The position numbers and the translations under genes are program-made. A DNA stretch of 16,093 nucleotides from Bdellovibrionales bacterium (GTDB lineage: Bacteria; Bdellovibrionota; Bdellovibrionia; Bdellovibrionales; UBA1609): assembly GCA_020434645.1 (NCBI GenBank), contig JAGRAK010000014.1, forward strand, positions 1-16,093. Direction: 5' to 3'. Positions 5,496-14,139 of this stretch are shown here, in pieces. How positions within the stretch are numbered: the stretch's first letter is position 1; each line of letters begins with the position of its first letter. A model generated the notes under the pieces. That model was not told where the DNA came from and made no database searches. It saw only the letters and a program-made list of their open reading frames with translations.

Positions 5496-7739
5496 ATGGG
5501 CGCATCAGTTTCGTATAAATTAAAAAATTCTATTCAGGGTGCATTGGCTGGTGGTGGGGACCCCGCTACGTCTCCGCTATATGTATTCGGACCATTTTTA
5601 TCTCTAATTGTAGCAGCAGGAGTAGCGAACGTTACGTTTGGTGCCTCTATCTGGATGGCTGTGTTTACAGTTGTGACGGTGTCAGCCACATACAGATACG
5701 TCATGAAGTGGGTAACAGATGGTAGTGGCGGCAGCGGGTTGAGCGAAGAAGAATTCGGAAGTTGGGCAGTTAAAGTCAACGCGGCAGTAACAGTTATCGA
5801 ATATACGCTTACGTTTTTAGTGAGTATGGCGGCACTGGTTACTTTTATCGCAGATCGCGTGCCAGCCCTGAATTCAAATATTGGTTTTATTAGCACAAGA
5901 ACATTACTGGCCATTGTGCTGTCAATAGTTGTGGCATTTGCTGTGAATCGTGGCCCGAAAGTATCGAGTCAGTTCTTTGGTCCTGCGACGGCACTCATAC
6001 TCGGCTTTTTGTGGCTTATGGTTTTTGCAGTAATTGCCCAGCGGGGGTTACATTTACCAAGCTTTAACCTTAAGGCTTTCGACAGTGAGCATTTGCATTT
6101 TACACTCGGTGGGTTCGCTAGAATTTTAGCTCTTATGACGGGTATTGAGATTTTTGCAAACTTAGTTGCGGCTTATGAAGGGAGTGCGGCACAGAGAAGT
6201 CAGCGCGCATTTGGCAGCATGATTATCGTAATGGGCACAACAGTTGTTACTATGCTGGTTGTCGGTCCCGCTATTTTTGATTTATCAAATCCTCTTGATA
6301 CTTCTAAATCAGTATTCACTCAAACAATGGATGCGCTATTGCCGCCGTGGCTGTCTTATGTCGGTACATTAATTGGTATTGCTGTATTGTTATCAGCGGC
6401 AGCAGCCGCAACGCAGGGGATTCAAAACTTAGCCTTAGGTTTACGAGCCAGACATTATATTCCCGCAAAGTGGGGCAAAAGAAATCAATATGATGTACCC
6501 GGTGTGCCGGCCTGGGGGCAGGTGGGTGTCATCATCGTTGCGTTTATGCTTTTTGGAACGCATGAAGAAACCTATCTTGCGCTATACGCCGCCGGTGTTT
6601 TTATTTTACTTTCAATGACGGGCTGGTCGGCTTGTAAGCGTTTTTCAAGATATTTCATGAAACAAAAATCAGTTGAAAATTTTGTAGGCATTCTGGTTAC
6701 AGTTTTCTCTGCCACGTGTGCATCTTTTGCTACATTTATTATATTTGAAGAGCGTTTTAAAGAGGGCGCTTGGAGTTATTTTTTGATGGTTCCTGCTCTT
6801 TATTTTTTCTTTGATTATTATCGTAAGCGTCTGGGGCCGCCGCCAGAATCGGTTGACGTGAGATTGTCTATCACGATGAGTGCGTCTCAACTCAATCTCT
6901 CACAATCTCAAAATAAAACGAATTATCGAATTGATAAGATTCTAGTGCCACTTAGTGGCAGTATAAACCCTGAAGTTGCTTTTCACTCAGCACTCAAAAT
7001 TGCAAATAAAGTCGGTGCCGAAATTTGCCCAGTTAGTATTGAATCCGTAGATAATAAAAAAGGCGTGGATGTTGCTAAATATTTAGCTTCGTTAAAAGAT
7101 CAGTGGTCGAGTGATGAATTTATAATAAATCCAATTACGCGTAAGGGTGATCGGGCGACAGAGTTAGTAGATCTGTGTGTTAATGGTGGATTTGATCTTA
7201 TTTGTATTTCTTCTTCGAATATGAAATCTGCTGATAAATTAATTCGCAATCCATTCGTGTACCAGATTGTCTATGCGACAACACCGCCACTTCTGTTTTA
7301 TCGCCCGACAGATCGCTGGAGCTCGCGATCTACAGAGTTTAAGAATATATTAGTTCCGCTTGATGGGTCAGCCGTTGCAGAGCAAGTTTTGCCATATGTT
7401 ACAGCTTGGGCAAGTCAGTATAATTCTGAAATCACTCTGTTGAGTATTCCGGAGCAGCAGGGCGATGTCGAACATACAAAGAAGCTAAATGAGTATTTAA
7501 ATAAAATTAAATCTGAATATTTTGAAGGTGTTAATGTGACCTGCGTTGTTGACGGTTCAGGGCCGGCGCGAACAATTTTGCACTACTCACAAGAGGGTAC
7601 ATTTGATTTGATTGCCATGGTTTCGCACGGGCGCGGCGGGTTAGATCGTCAAGGTTATGTTCGTCTTGGCAGTGTGACAGAGACCATAATGAGTGAGAGT
7701 GATGTGCCGTTGCTGTTTATTTCTGCTGTGAAGGGGTAA
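5496..7739 (+). CDS. APC-type permease fused to two universal stress protein domains
   Basis: A 747-residue inner-membrane protein. Residues 1-445 form an APC-superfamily amino-acid-permease-like domain with about 12 hydrophobic segments. The first contains the glycine-rich GALAGGGDPATSPLYV (15-30), as in the unwound helix 1 of this superfamily; the transported substrate cannot be read. A soluble tail follows. USP domain 1 spans about 477-604 (KILVPLSGS at 481-489). USP domain 2 spans about 614-745 (NILVPLDGS at 617-625). Domain 2 keeps the ATP-binding loop pattern G-x2-G-x9-G-S: MVSHGRGG, then RLGSVTE (708-728). Domain 1 has lost it (ISSSNMKSADKL at about 571-582). The tail presumably senses nucleotide or stress state and tunes transport; that is inferred from similar fusions. 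AGGA at 5483-5486 supports the start. The gene follows the rnpB terminator and is probably cotranscribed with the acetyltransferase 12 bp downstream. Confidence 0.88.
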   Translation: MGASVSYKLKNSIQGALAGGGDPATSPLYVFGPFLSLIVAAGVANVTFGASIWMAVFTVVTVSATYRYVMKWVTDGSGGSGLSEEEFGSWAVKVNAAVTVIEYTLTFLVSMAALVTFIADRVPALNSNIGFISTRTLLAIVLSIVVAFAVNRGPKVSSQFFGPATALILGFLWLMVFAVIAQRGLHLPSFNLKAFDSEHLHFTLGGFARILALMTGIEIFANLVAAYEGSAAQRSQRAFGSMIIVMGTTVVTMLVVGPAIFDLSNPLDTSKSVFTQTMDALLPPWLSYVGTLIGIAVLLSAAAAATQGIQNLALGLRARHYIPAKWGKRNQYDVPGVPAWGQVGVIIVAFMLFGTHEETYLALYAAGVFILLSMTGWSACKRFSRYFMKQKSVENFVGILVTVFSATCASFATFIIFEERFKEGAWSYFLMVPALYFFFDYYRKRLGPPPESVDVRLSITMSASQLNLSQSQNKTNYRIDKILVPLSGSINPEVAFHSALKIANKVGAEICPVSIESVDNKKGVDVAKYLASLKDQWSSDEFIINPITRKGDRATELVDLCVNGGFDLICISSSNMKSADKLIRNPFVYQIVYATTPPLLFYRPTDRWSSRSTEFKNILVPLDGSAVAEQVLPYVTAWASQYNSEITLLSIPEQQGDVEHTKKLNEYLNKIKSEYFEGVNVTCVVDGSGPARTILHYSQEGTFDLIAMVSHGRGGLDRQGYVRLGSVTETIMSESDVPLLFISAVKG

Positions 7740-7751
7740 GCTGGCAAACTT

Positions 7752-8318
7752 ATGCCAATAAAAACCAAACGTATTCATTTGCGTCCATTTAAAATGTCAG
7801 ATTACGAAGTCTGGCGCGTGGCCAGCACAGGATATTCAAATAAAAAGTCGAAATATGATCGCAATCCGCTTTCTAAGGCTCAAAGCTCACGCTCAGCATA
7901 TGCAAAAAGAGTATCTCGATATAAAAAAATGGCGCGTGAAGATCGTGTGCACGTGTACGGAGTGTTTGACCGAAAATCGTGTGAGTTAATTGGTGTACTC
8001 GACATATTCATCGTCTGCCGAGATATTTTGCAACAAGCCAATATCGGATACAGAATTTTTAACAAACACTGGCGAAAAGGGTTTGGCTCTGAAGCGCTCA
8101 GCGCTGGAATAAAATTGGCTTTTCAGGTTTTGCGTGTAAATCGTGTAGATGCATTAATAAACTTGGATAATCGTGCTTCTATTGCACTGGCTAAGAGTGT
8201 AGGAATGCGCTCTGAGGGCATCCGAAGAAAATCATTTTATCAAAATGAAATCTGGCAAGATGAGAGAGTTTTTTCTGCACAAAGAGAAGACTGGGGGTTT
8301 AAAAAGTTACGAATTTGA
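7752..8318 (+). CDS. GNAT acetyltransferase, RimJ/RimL-like
   Basis: A 188-residue GNAT-fold N-acetyltransferase. The N-terminal KTKRIHLRPFKMSDYE (4-19) is the standard opening of RimJ/RimL-type enzymes. The acetyl-CoA pyrophosphate loop is seen as WRKGFGSEAL (107-116). The late motif with LDNRASIALAKSVGM (138-152) is the usual C-terminal element. Members acetylate ribosomal protein N termini, aminoglycosides, spermidine or other small amines, and nothing here singles out the substrate. The segment between about 25 and 66 is unusually basic (many K and R), which may contact an acidic partner; this is inference. The gene starts 12 bp after the permease stop with a weak ribosome site and probably shares its transcript. 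Confidence 0.85.
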   Translation: MPIKTKRIHLRPFKMSDYEVWRVASTGYSNKKSKYDRNPLSKAQSSRSAYAKRVSRYKKMAREDRVHVYGVFDRKSCELIGVLDIFIVCRDILQQANIGYRIFNKHWRKGFGSEALSAGIKLAFQVLRVNRVDALINLDNRASIALAKSVGMRSEGIRRKSFYQNEIWQDERVFSAQREDWGFKKLRI

Positions 8319-8341
8319 TTTTAAAAATATTGATTTTAAAA
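8315..8341. repeat. Short tandem direct repeat at the end of the acetyltransferase gene
   Basis: TTGATTTTAAAA occurs twice (8315-8326 and 8330-8341) with a three-base spacer. The first copy includes the TGA stop of the acetyltransferase gene. Each copy contains the palindrome TTTTAAAA. It lies in the 187-bp gap between convergent genes, where no clear hairpin-plus-T-run terminator is visible. It may be only chance AT-rich sequence. Confidence 0.35.
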
Positions 8342-8505
8342 CAATAGGCGGCGAGGTCGTCACCACTGTCAATATCATTTTTGTATTAAAGTAAATTTGC
8401 GCCATGCGACCACAGCGCTGGATCTACGCTGCGTTATTAAAAATCTAGCAATCAAATAATTTTTAAATAAAACATGGCAACAGCTACATTACTGCAACAC
8501 TCTTG

Positions 8506-9657
8506 TTATCGTAATTTTTTGCGCGCATACACCACGAGTTCTTTACCAAGTCGCGGGTCAATTGAAGTCTTCCAGCGTGTCCAATATAGAAATTCAAAAT
8601 TTTTCTTTAAACGTTGGCGGAGCTCCCATTCGCTTGACCCAAATGGCGGGCCACCAGCACGATCAAAAGTAAAAAATATACCAATAAAGTGACCGTATTC
8701 TGTTAATACAGAATTCCAAGCAGAGATAAGCTCACTTCGTCTATCGGGGGCGATGGCGCAAAAAAAAGTATGCTCAAAAACCATATCAAAAGAGGCTGGG
8801 TTTTTGCGGGCAAAATCAAAAGCATCAGCGCAAACATATTTTAAATTTTCGCGCTCGGGGTTCATGGTGCGGGCTTTTTCAATCGCAGCGGCACTAATAT
8901 CAACTGCGGTCACAATATGACCTTGAGAGGCAAAATAGGCCGCATCATGACCGGTGCCACAGCCAAAAATACAAACTTTTGATCGTGGAATTTTAATTTG
9001 CGGGATCACTTCGGTAATGGGTTTTGCTACACAGCCAAGTTCCCAGCCGGGCTTGTTTCCACTTTCATGCCAAGAGTGGTAACTTTCTGACCAAAATTCT
9101 GGAGTGTTTATATCGGGTCGGGTGCCAGGTGTGAGAGGGCTCCCGTCTCGGCCTAGTGATTTGTCACGTTCGTTCAGACTTACAATTTTATATTCACGAC
9201 CAGAAACAGTTATTGAGTCATCGTCAAAGGCCTCGACTAAATCAAAAAGTTGCATCTGAGCCGCTCGCGACAATACAAATGGTAGGCCGTTCACAGTCCG
9301 CCCATGAAAGCGATCCCACTCGTCTGAAACTAAAGTGTTTAGAGAAAACTGAGTTTGGTATCCGTAGGGGAGTGTGAGCGTCCAAGTTGAATCGGAGATA
9401 TTGTGGGTCTGTTTCGCAGTCGTATTGTGATTGGAATCAGTAACGTTTTGTGATCCGACGCCCGCCTCTACCCGCAGTGCCACAAGAGGCTCATCAAAAG
9501 CTTCGACAAATATATCTAGGTTTTCAGATTTGGTGATAAAGGCGCGATTCTCAACGCGTAAATTTTCAAATAAATTTCGACCATAGTACTCGTCAGTGAC
9601 GCGAATGCCGCCGGATAAAAAATACCCTTCTTCGTCAATTTGTATAAATCGATTCAT
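8506..9657 (-). CDS. Two-part protein: unassigned N-terminal domain plus TPMT-like SAM methyltransferase
   Basis: A 383-residue protein. The C-terminal half, about 187-383, resembles the thiopurine S-methyltransferase family: FWSESYHSW and a GWELGC motif (204-209), then the SAM-binding motif KVCIFGCGTGHD (227-238), VTAVDIS at 249-255 with the acidic residue that binds SAM ribose, and FDMVFEHTFFCAIAPDRRSE (290-309). Family members methylate small thiols, halides or other nucleophiles. The N-terminal half (1-180) is a domain I do not recognise. It begins MNRFIQIDEEGYFLSGG and contains LPYGYQTQFSLNTL (96-109) and SDEWDRFHGRTVNGLPF (111-127). No signal peptide is present. The ribosome site is weak. 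The stop of the small secreted-protein gene lies 55 bp upstream, so the two may be cotranscribed. Confidence 0.82.
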   Translation of the reverse strand: MNRFIQIDEEGYFLSGGIRVTDEYYGRNLFENLRVENRAFITKSENLDIFVEAFDEPLVALRVEAGVGSQNVTDSNHNTTAKQTHNISDSTWTLTLPYGYQTQFSLNTLVSDEWDRFHGRTVNGLPFVLSRAAQMQLFDLVEAFDDDSITVSGREYKIVSLNERDKSLGRDGSPLTPGTRPDINTPEFWSESYHSWHESGNKPGWELGCVAKPITEVIPQIKIPRSKVCIFGCGTGHDAAYFASQGHIVTAVDISAAAIEKARTMNPERENLKYVCADAFDFARKNPASFDMVFEHTFFCAIAPDRRSELISAWNSVLTEYGHFIGIFFTFDRAGGPPFGSSEWELRQRLKKNFEFLYWTRWKTSIDPRLGKELVVYARKKLR

Positions 9658-9712
9658 TTGCTATGTGCCCGTTTGTTAGAGGAGGATTTCGTATCAATGT
9701 CTATCGACTGAT

Positions 9713-10138
9713 TTATTTTTCTACAGTACCAGTCGAGCGAACAGTCAGGCCCTCTTTAAATGTGACGGTGTTGTTCTGAACAAAAAGTTCATCTAGATTC
9801 CATACATCATATTCACTGTCGCCTTGAGCTGATCGATTTAATATAGCATGACCATAAACACCGACGCGTGCGCCAGACTGACCTTCAGGTGAAGCATCTT
9901 CAAAAGAATATGAAAACGTGGCTTTGATCTGATCGTCTTTGATGGTTTCTGTCCAAAATTTCTCAAAGCGAAGATCCTTAGCGCCCTGCACATTTTCTGC
10001 AATGTAGTCCGTAATGACTCGGCGGAGATCTTCCTGAATGCCAATATGGGTGTCTTCGGGTAAAAGCGACGGTGCGTTGATCGAAGACCATGACCACCAC
10101 ATTAAAAATACGATGAAAACTAAACTGAGATATCTCAT
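9713..10138 (-). CDS. Small secreted or membrane-anchored protein of unknown function
   Basis: A 141-residue protein that I do not recognise. It starts with a hydrophobic stretch, MRYLSLVFIVFLMWWSW, that could be an uncleaved anchor or a signal peptide. There is no lipobox cysteine. The remainder looks like a small alpha/beta domain: a helix at about 34-55 (GIQEDLRRVITDYIAEN) followed by beta-rich sequence such as IKATFSYSFEDA and GARVGVYGHAIL, ending with NNTVTFKEGLTV. It is therefore probably periplasmic. An AGAGG ribosome site lies upstream of the ATG. It precedes the methyltransferase gene on the same strand and is divergent from the leucine operon, with a 90-bp gap that must hold both promoters. 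Confidence 0.7.
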   Translation of the reverse strand: MRYLSLVFIVFLMWWSWSSINAPSLLPEDTHIGIQEDLRRVITDYIAENVQGAKDLRFEKFWTETIKDDQIKATFSYSFEDASPEGQSGARVGVYGHAILNRSAQGDSEYDVWNLDELFVQNNTVTFKEGLTVRSTGTVEK

Positions 10139-10228
10139 ATTACTTAACCTCTGCAGATTATTGAGCTAGGTTTAGATGTTACCGGAATATCAGAGAAAAT
10201 AGAGGCTTTAGGCGGAGCGTCAAATAGT

Positions 10229-11836
10229 ATGAGCATAATTAACTCGTTAGTTGATACAAAAAATGCAAATTTTACCGAAAATACGCGGGCAATGATGTCT
10301 TTGGTGGAGGAGTTGCGCTCCAATATTTCAAAAGCAGAGGCCGGCGGTGGCGAATCAGCTAAAGCCAAACATGTGGCTCGCGGCAAACTTATTGCGCGTG
10401 ATCGTATCCAAAAATTGATAGATCCCGGGACTCATTTTTTAGAATTTTCAAAATTAGCAGCTCATGAACTTTATGGTGGAGATGCCCCATGTGCTGGTGT
10501 GATAACCGGAATCGGCGTTATTCATGGGCATGAGTGCATGATTGTCGCCAATGATGCCACGGTTAAGGGCGGTACGTACTTTCCGATGACAGTTAAAAAG
10601 CATTTGCGTGCGCAAGAGATAGCTCAAGAAAATAATTTGCCATGCATATATCTTGTCGATAGCGGCGGAGCCTTTTTGCCCATGCAAGACGAGGTCTTTC
10701 CGGATCGTGATCATTTCGGCCGTATATTTTATAATCAGGCGCGAATGTCGGCAGAGGGTATTTCGCAAATTTCTGCGGTGATGGGTTCGTGTACGGCTGG
10801 TGGAGCGTATGTTCCGGCGATGAGTGATGAAAATATTATTGTGAGCGGCAATGGCACAATATTTTTGGGTGGCCCGCCACTAGTAAAAGCCGCAACGGGT
10901 GAAGTGGTCACCGCTGAAGAGCTAGGCGGGGCGCAGGTGCATTGTGAAAAAAGCGGAGTGACCGATCACTTTGCCGAAAACGATGACGAGGCATTAAAAA
11001 AAGTTCGCGAGATTATTTCATTTTTGAATTTAAAAAAATCAACGCCGCTTGAGGTGAAGCCCATACGCGAGCCGCTTTATAGCGCTGAAGAAATTTATGG
11101 TGTGATTCCGAGCGATGTTCGAAAGCCCTATGATGTTCGTGAAATAATTGCGCGAATTGTAGACGGCAGTGAGTTTCATGAGTTTAAAGAAAAATTTGCT
11201 CCCACTATTGTTTGCGGGTTTGCTCACATTTGGGGTTACCCTGTGGGCATAGTGGCAAACAACGGCGTCATTTTTAGCGACACGGCAGCGAAGACTGCAC
11301 ATTTTGTAGAGCTTTGTGATCAACGGGGAATTCCGCTAATATTTCTACAAAATATAACAGGCTTTATGGTGGGCAAACAGTACGAGAATAACGGAATCGC
11401 TCGTCACGGGGCAAAAATGGTGATGGCTGTTTCAAATGCACGCGTGCCTAAATTTACTGTGGTGATTGGTGGCTCATACGGTGCCGGCAATTATGGTATG
11501 TGCGGACGCGCCTATCAACCACGGCAATTATGGATGTGGCCGAATGCCAGAATTTCAGTCATGGGTGGCGAGCAAGCGGCCAATGTTCTTTTAACTGTTA
11601 AACAGGATCAGCTTGAACTTAATAATAAAACGATGTCACAAAAAGAGCAGGAGGAGTTTAAAGCTCCTATTTTAGAGAAGTATGCACGAGAGAGTTCAGC
11701 GTACTATTCAACGGCTAGATTGTGGGATGACGGTATTATTGAGCCAACTGAAACGCGCAAAGTTCTCGCACTAGGTATTAGTGCAAGTTTTAATAAGCCG
11801 TGGCCTGATAAAACTAAGGGTGTTTACAGAATGTAA
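10229..11836 (+). CDS. liuB: Methylcrotonyl-CoA carboxylase beta (carboxyltransferase) subunit
   Basis: A 535-residue carboxyltransferase subunit that moves the carboxyl group from carboxybiotin to 3-methylcrotonyl-CoA, giving 3-methylglutaconyl-CoA in leucine breakdown. Length and motifs match MCC beta rather than propionyl- or acetyl-CoA carboxylase: ARGKLIARDRI (50-60), ANDATVKGGTYFP (107-119), LVDSGGAFLPMQ (142-153), FPDRDHFGRIFYNQ (157-170), MGSCTAGGAYVPAMSDE (185-201) and GTIFLGGPPLVKAATGE (209-225). The glycine pairs in DSGG and TAGGAY form the acyl-CoA oxyanion pockets. The ATG at 10229 has GGAG at 10214-10217. It is the first gene of the five-gene catabolic operon, divergent from a secreted-protein gene. 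No clear promoter consensus or LiuR-type operator could be recognised upstream. Confidence 0.96.
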   Translation: MSIINSLVDTKNANFTENTRAMMSLVEELRSNISKAEAGGGESAKAKHVARGKLIARDRIQKLIDPGTHFLEFSKLAAHELYGGDAPCAGVITGIGVIHGHECMIVANDATVKGGTYFPMTVKKHLRAQEIAQENNLPCIYLVDSGGAFLPMQDEVFPDRDHFGRIFYNQARMSAEGISQISAVMGSCTAGGAYVPAMSDENIIVSGNGTIFLGGPPLVKAATGEVVTAEELGGAQVHCEKSGVTDHFAENDDEALKKVREIISFLNLKKSTPLEVKPIREPLYSAEEIYGVIPSDVRKPYDVREIIARIVDGSEFHEFKEKFAPTIVCGFAHIWGYPVGIVANNGVIFSDTAAKTAHFVELCDQRGIPLIFLQNITGFMVGKQYENNGIARHGAKMVMAVSNARVPKFTVVIGGSYGAGNYGMCGRAYQPRQLWMWPNARISVMGGEQAANVLLTVKQDQLELNNKTMSQKEQEEFKAPILEKYARESSAYYSTARLWDDGIIEPTETRKVLALGISASFNKPWPDKTKGVYRM

Positions 11837-11840
11837 GGAG
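11835..11840 (+). promoter_or_regulatory. Strong Shine-Dalgarno (AAGGAG) selecting a TTG start
   Basis: AAGGAG overlaps the TAA stop of liuB and lies six bases before TTG at 11847. The frame is open further upstream to an ATG at 11781 inside liuB, but the enoyl-CoA hydratase homology and this ribosome site place the start at the TTG. Confidence 0.8.
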
Positions 11841-11846
11841 AGCGAC

Positions 11847-12641
11847 TTGTCAGATATTATTGTTAAAAAAGAAAAATTTTATTACACGGTGAAATTGAAT
11901 CGCCCTGAAAAGCACAATGCATTCACTCCAGAAACTATATCAGAGCTCACAGAGTTTTTTAAAATGGCTGATAAAGATAAGTTTGCAGGCGCTATTGTAT
12001 TGTCTGGAGAAGGAAAAAGCTTTTGCGCAGGTGGTGACTTAGAGTGGATGAAGTCGGCGGTAGATCATACTCTCAAAGAAAACATGGCCGATTCTAAAAA
12101 ATTATTTGAAATGTATGAGGCGGCGGCAAACTGTACATTGCCTGTCATTGGCTACTTACACGGCAGCGTGTTCGGCGGTGGAGTTGGATTAGCTGCCATA
12201 TGTGATATAGCAGTGGCCGAATTTGATACTCGGTTTTGTTTTAGCGAAGTGAAATTAGGATTAGTGCCAGCTGTTATCAGCTCATTTGTACTTAAAAAAA
12301 TGAATATGAATAAGGCTAAAGAGCTTATGTTAACTGGAGAAGTTTTTGAAGCCCCTGAAGCTATGGCAGCAGGGCTCATAGAGTTTTCGGGTCGTGAATT
12401 AGAGGCTAAAGCTTATGTAGAGTCGGTACTAAACAACATCGGTAAAAATGGGCGCGAAGCCACCCGTGAAGTGAAAAGACTAATATCTCAGTTAAGATTT
12501 TCAGATGAAAAATCGACTAAAGAAGAATCAATTAAAGTGATCTCTGAACGCCGTGTAAGTGCCGAGGGTCAAGAGGGTATAAAAAGTTTTTTAGAAAAAA
12601 GAAAACCGGCTTGGGCTTGGAGTATGCCAGACAATGAGTAG
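11847..12641 (+). CDS. liuC: Methylglutaconyl-CoA hydratase (enoyl-CoA hydratase family)
   Basis: A 264-residue crotonase-fold enzyme, predicted to hydrate 3-methylglutaconyl-CoA to HMG-CoA. Family elements are LNRPEKHNAF (17-26), the oxyanion-hole segment KSFCAGGDLEWM (57-68), VFGGGVGLAAICD (108-120) and CFSEVKLGLVPAVISSFV (131-148). The catalytic glutamate of crotonase that follows the GGG is replaced by glycine (G114), while the second glutamate is kept (E134). As I recall, that pattern and the PAVIS motif are typical of the LiuC-type group. The TTG start is chosen on the AAGGAG site; an upstream ATG would overlap liuB by 56 bp with no homologous sequence. The gene overlaps the biotin carboxylase gene by 8 bp. 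The exact substrate is inferred from operon context. Confidence 0.9.
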   Translation: MSDIIVKKEKFYYTVKLNRPEKHNAFTPETISELTEFFKMADKDKFAGAIVLSGEGKSFCAGGDLEWMKSAVDHTLKENMADSKKLFEMYEAAANCTLPVIGYLHGSVFGGGVGLAAICDIAVAEFDTRFCFSEVKLGLVPAVISSFVLKKMNMNKAKELMLTGEVFEAPEAMAAGLIEFSGRELEAKAYVESVLNNIGKNGREATREVKRLISQLRFSDEKSTKEESIKVISERRVSAEGQEGIKSFLEKRKPAWAWSMPDNE

Positions 12642-14139
12642 AAAAATCTCAAAGATTGCAATTGCAAATCGCGGTGAAGTGGCTGTGCGTATTATACGTG
12701 CATGCCAAGAGCTGAATATAGAAACTGTGCTTCTTCACTCAGAGGCTGATGTAGAAACATTAGCTTACCGTTTGGCTGATGAGCATGTGCTAATCGGCCC
12801 TGCGGCTACATCAGAGAGTTATTTGAATATCAAAAATAATATTGATGGTGCGCTCAGTGTTGGAGCTGATGCCGTTCACCCGGGTTTCGGATTTTTATCT
12901 GAAAACGCCGATTTTGCAGAGGCCTGCGAAGAGGCACGTCTTATCTTTATTGGCCCGACAGCTGAGTGCATTCGCATTTTTGGTGATAAAATTAGAGCCA
13001 AAGAGCTTGTGCAAAAAGCTGGAGGCCCGACAATCCCGGGCTATCAAGGTGAAGATCAAAGCGAAGAGACTCTTCTTAAGAAAATAGCAGAAATTGGTTT
13101 ACCAGTTATGGTGAAGGCCACGGGTGGTGGCGGCGGACGCGGCTTAAGAGTGATTCGCAACTTAAAAGAGGCAAAAGAAATAATTCAGTCTGCTCGACGT
13201 GAAGCTAAAAGCGCTTTCGGATCTGAAAAAATGTTTATAGAAAAATACTTAGAGCGAGCAAAACATATTGAGTTTCAAATCTTTGGCGATGCTCGCGGTA
13301 AAATTTTTACGCTCAATGAGCGAGAATGCACAATTCAGCGCCGTCACCAAAAAATCATCGAAGAGGCGCCGGCGGCTCATCTTGATGCTGCCACACGAAA
13401 TCGTATGTCGAAGGTGGCAATAGAAATTGCTCAAACGGCAAAGTATCGTGGGGCGGGTACGGTTGAGTTTCTATATCAAGATGGTGAGTTCTACTTTATG
13501 GAGATGAATACTCGTTTGCAGGTGGAGCATCCTGTAACTGAAATGATTTTAGGTGTTGATTTAGTCAAGGCCCAAATTATGACAGCACAAGAGCATGGCT
13601 TGCTTTGGTCGCAAGACGAGTTAACTCCGCGTGGGCATTCTATTGAGTGTCGTATATATGCTGAAGATCCTTACCGCGCGGGTATGCCGAGTACTGGTAA
13701 AATATATGAGATTGATTTTCCGCACGGGCCGGGTCGAAGATTTGAATGTGGTCTTGAGGCTGGTGACGTCGTGACTTCACATTATGATTCTATGATCGCA
13801 AAGATTGTTGTCATGGATGAGTCTCGCTCTCGTGCCATACAGAAAATGATAGAAACATTAAAAGAGACGGTCATCTTCGGAGTTAAAACAAATATTCCGT
13901 ACCTGATTGAAATTTTAAAGCACCGTGAATGTGTTGATGGTAAAATGACCACTCAGTTTATTGATAAGTATTTTCCGAATGGACTTAAGCCGTCTGAATT
14001 AGATGAAGATATTTTAAGTATTGCCGAACTGATCAGAGCTAACCCGAACGGGATAGCCCTTGCGGGGGCTGCGAATTTGTCCGGCATGAGTACGTCAACA
14101 CCACACCATCAAAGCCCTTGGCTAATAGGCGGGCGTTAA
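12634..14139 (+). CDS. liuD: Methylcrotonyl-CoA carboxylase biotin carboxylase component (split alpha subunit, N-terminal part)
   Basis: A 501-residue biotin carboxylase that uses ATP and bicarbonate to carboxylate biotin. It shows the N-terminal KIAIANRGEVAVRI (7-20), the ATP-grasp glycine loop VKATGGGGGRGLR (160-172) and the catalytic segment EMNTRLQVEHPVTE (290-303). Normal MCC alpha chains are about 650-670 residues, continuing through a BT domain into a biotin-carrier domain. Here the chain stops in the linker just after the carboxylase (about 450-501, ending SPWLIGGR), and the remaining domains are in the next gene. The TAA stop shares its last base with the ATG of that gene. The start overlaps liuC by 8 bp. 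Its pairing with MCC beta in this operon, rather than acetyl-CoA carboxylase, rests on context and on the linker sequence. Confidence 0.93.
   Translation: MSRKISKIAIANRGEVAVRIIRACQELNIETVLLHSEADVETLAYRLADEHVLIGPAATSESYLNIKNNIDGALSVGADAVHPGFGFLSENADFAEACEEARLIFIGPTAECIRIFGDKIRAKELVQKAGGPTIPGYQGEDQSEETLLKKIAEIGLPVMVKATGGGGGRGLRVIRNLKEAKEIIQSARREAKSAFGSEKMFIEKYLERAKHIEFQIFGDARGKIFTLNERECTIQRRHQKIIEEAPAAHLDAATRNRMSKVAIEIAQTAKYRGAGTVEFLYQDGEFYFMEMNTRLQVEHPVTEMILGVDLVKAQIMTAQEHGLLWSQDELTPRGHSIECRIYAEDPYRAGMPSTGKIYEIDFPHGPGRRFECGLEAGDVVTSHYDSMIAKIVVMDESRSRAIQKMIETLKETVIFGVKTNIPYLIEILKHRECVDGKMTTQFIDKYFPNGLKPSELDEDILSIAELIRANPNGIALAGAANLSGMSTSTPHHQSPWLIGGR

Noticed and set aside
8405..8440. Hairpin CAGCG / CGCTG as a terminator between the convergent genes
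   Set aside because: The stem is only 5 bp and no T-run follows on either strand.
8474..8692. Plus-strand 72-codon ORF
   Set aside because: It is antisense to the methyltransferase C-terminus and has no ribosome site or recognisable domain.
10148..10228. 27 open, coding-looking codons in frame before liuB
   Set aside because: There is no ATG, GTG or TTG among them and an in-frame TAA at 10145-10147 closes the frame. The ATG at 10229 has a ribosome site and gives the normal MCC beta length.
11781..11846. ATG start for the hydratase inside liuB
   Set aside because: The extra 22 residues are the liuB C-terminal region read in another frame; the TTG at 11847 has a strong, well-spaced AAGGAG.
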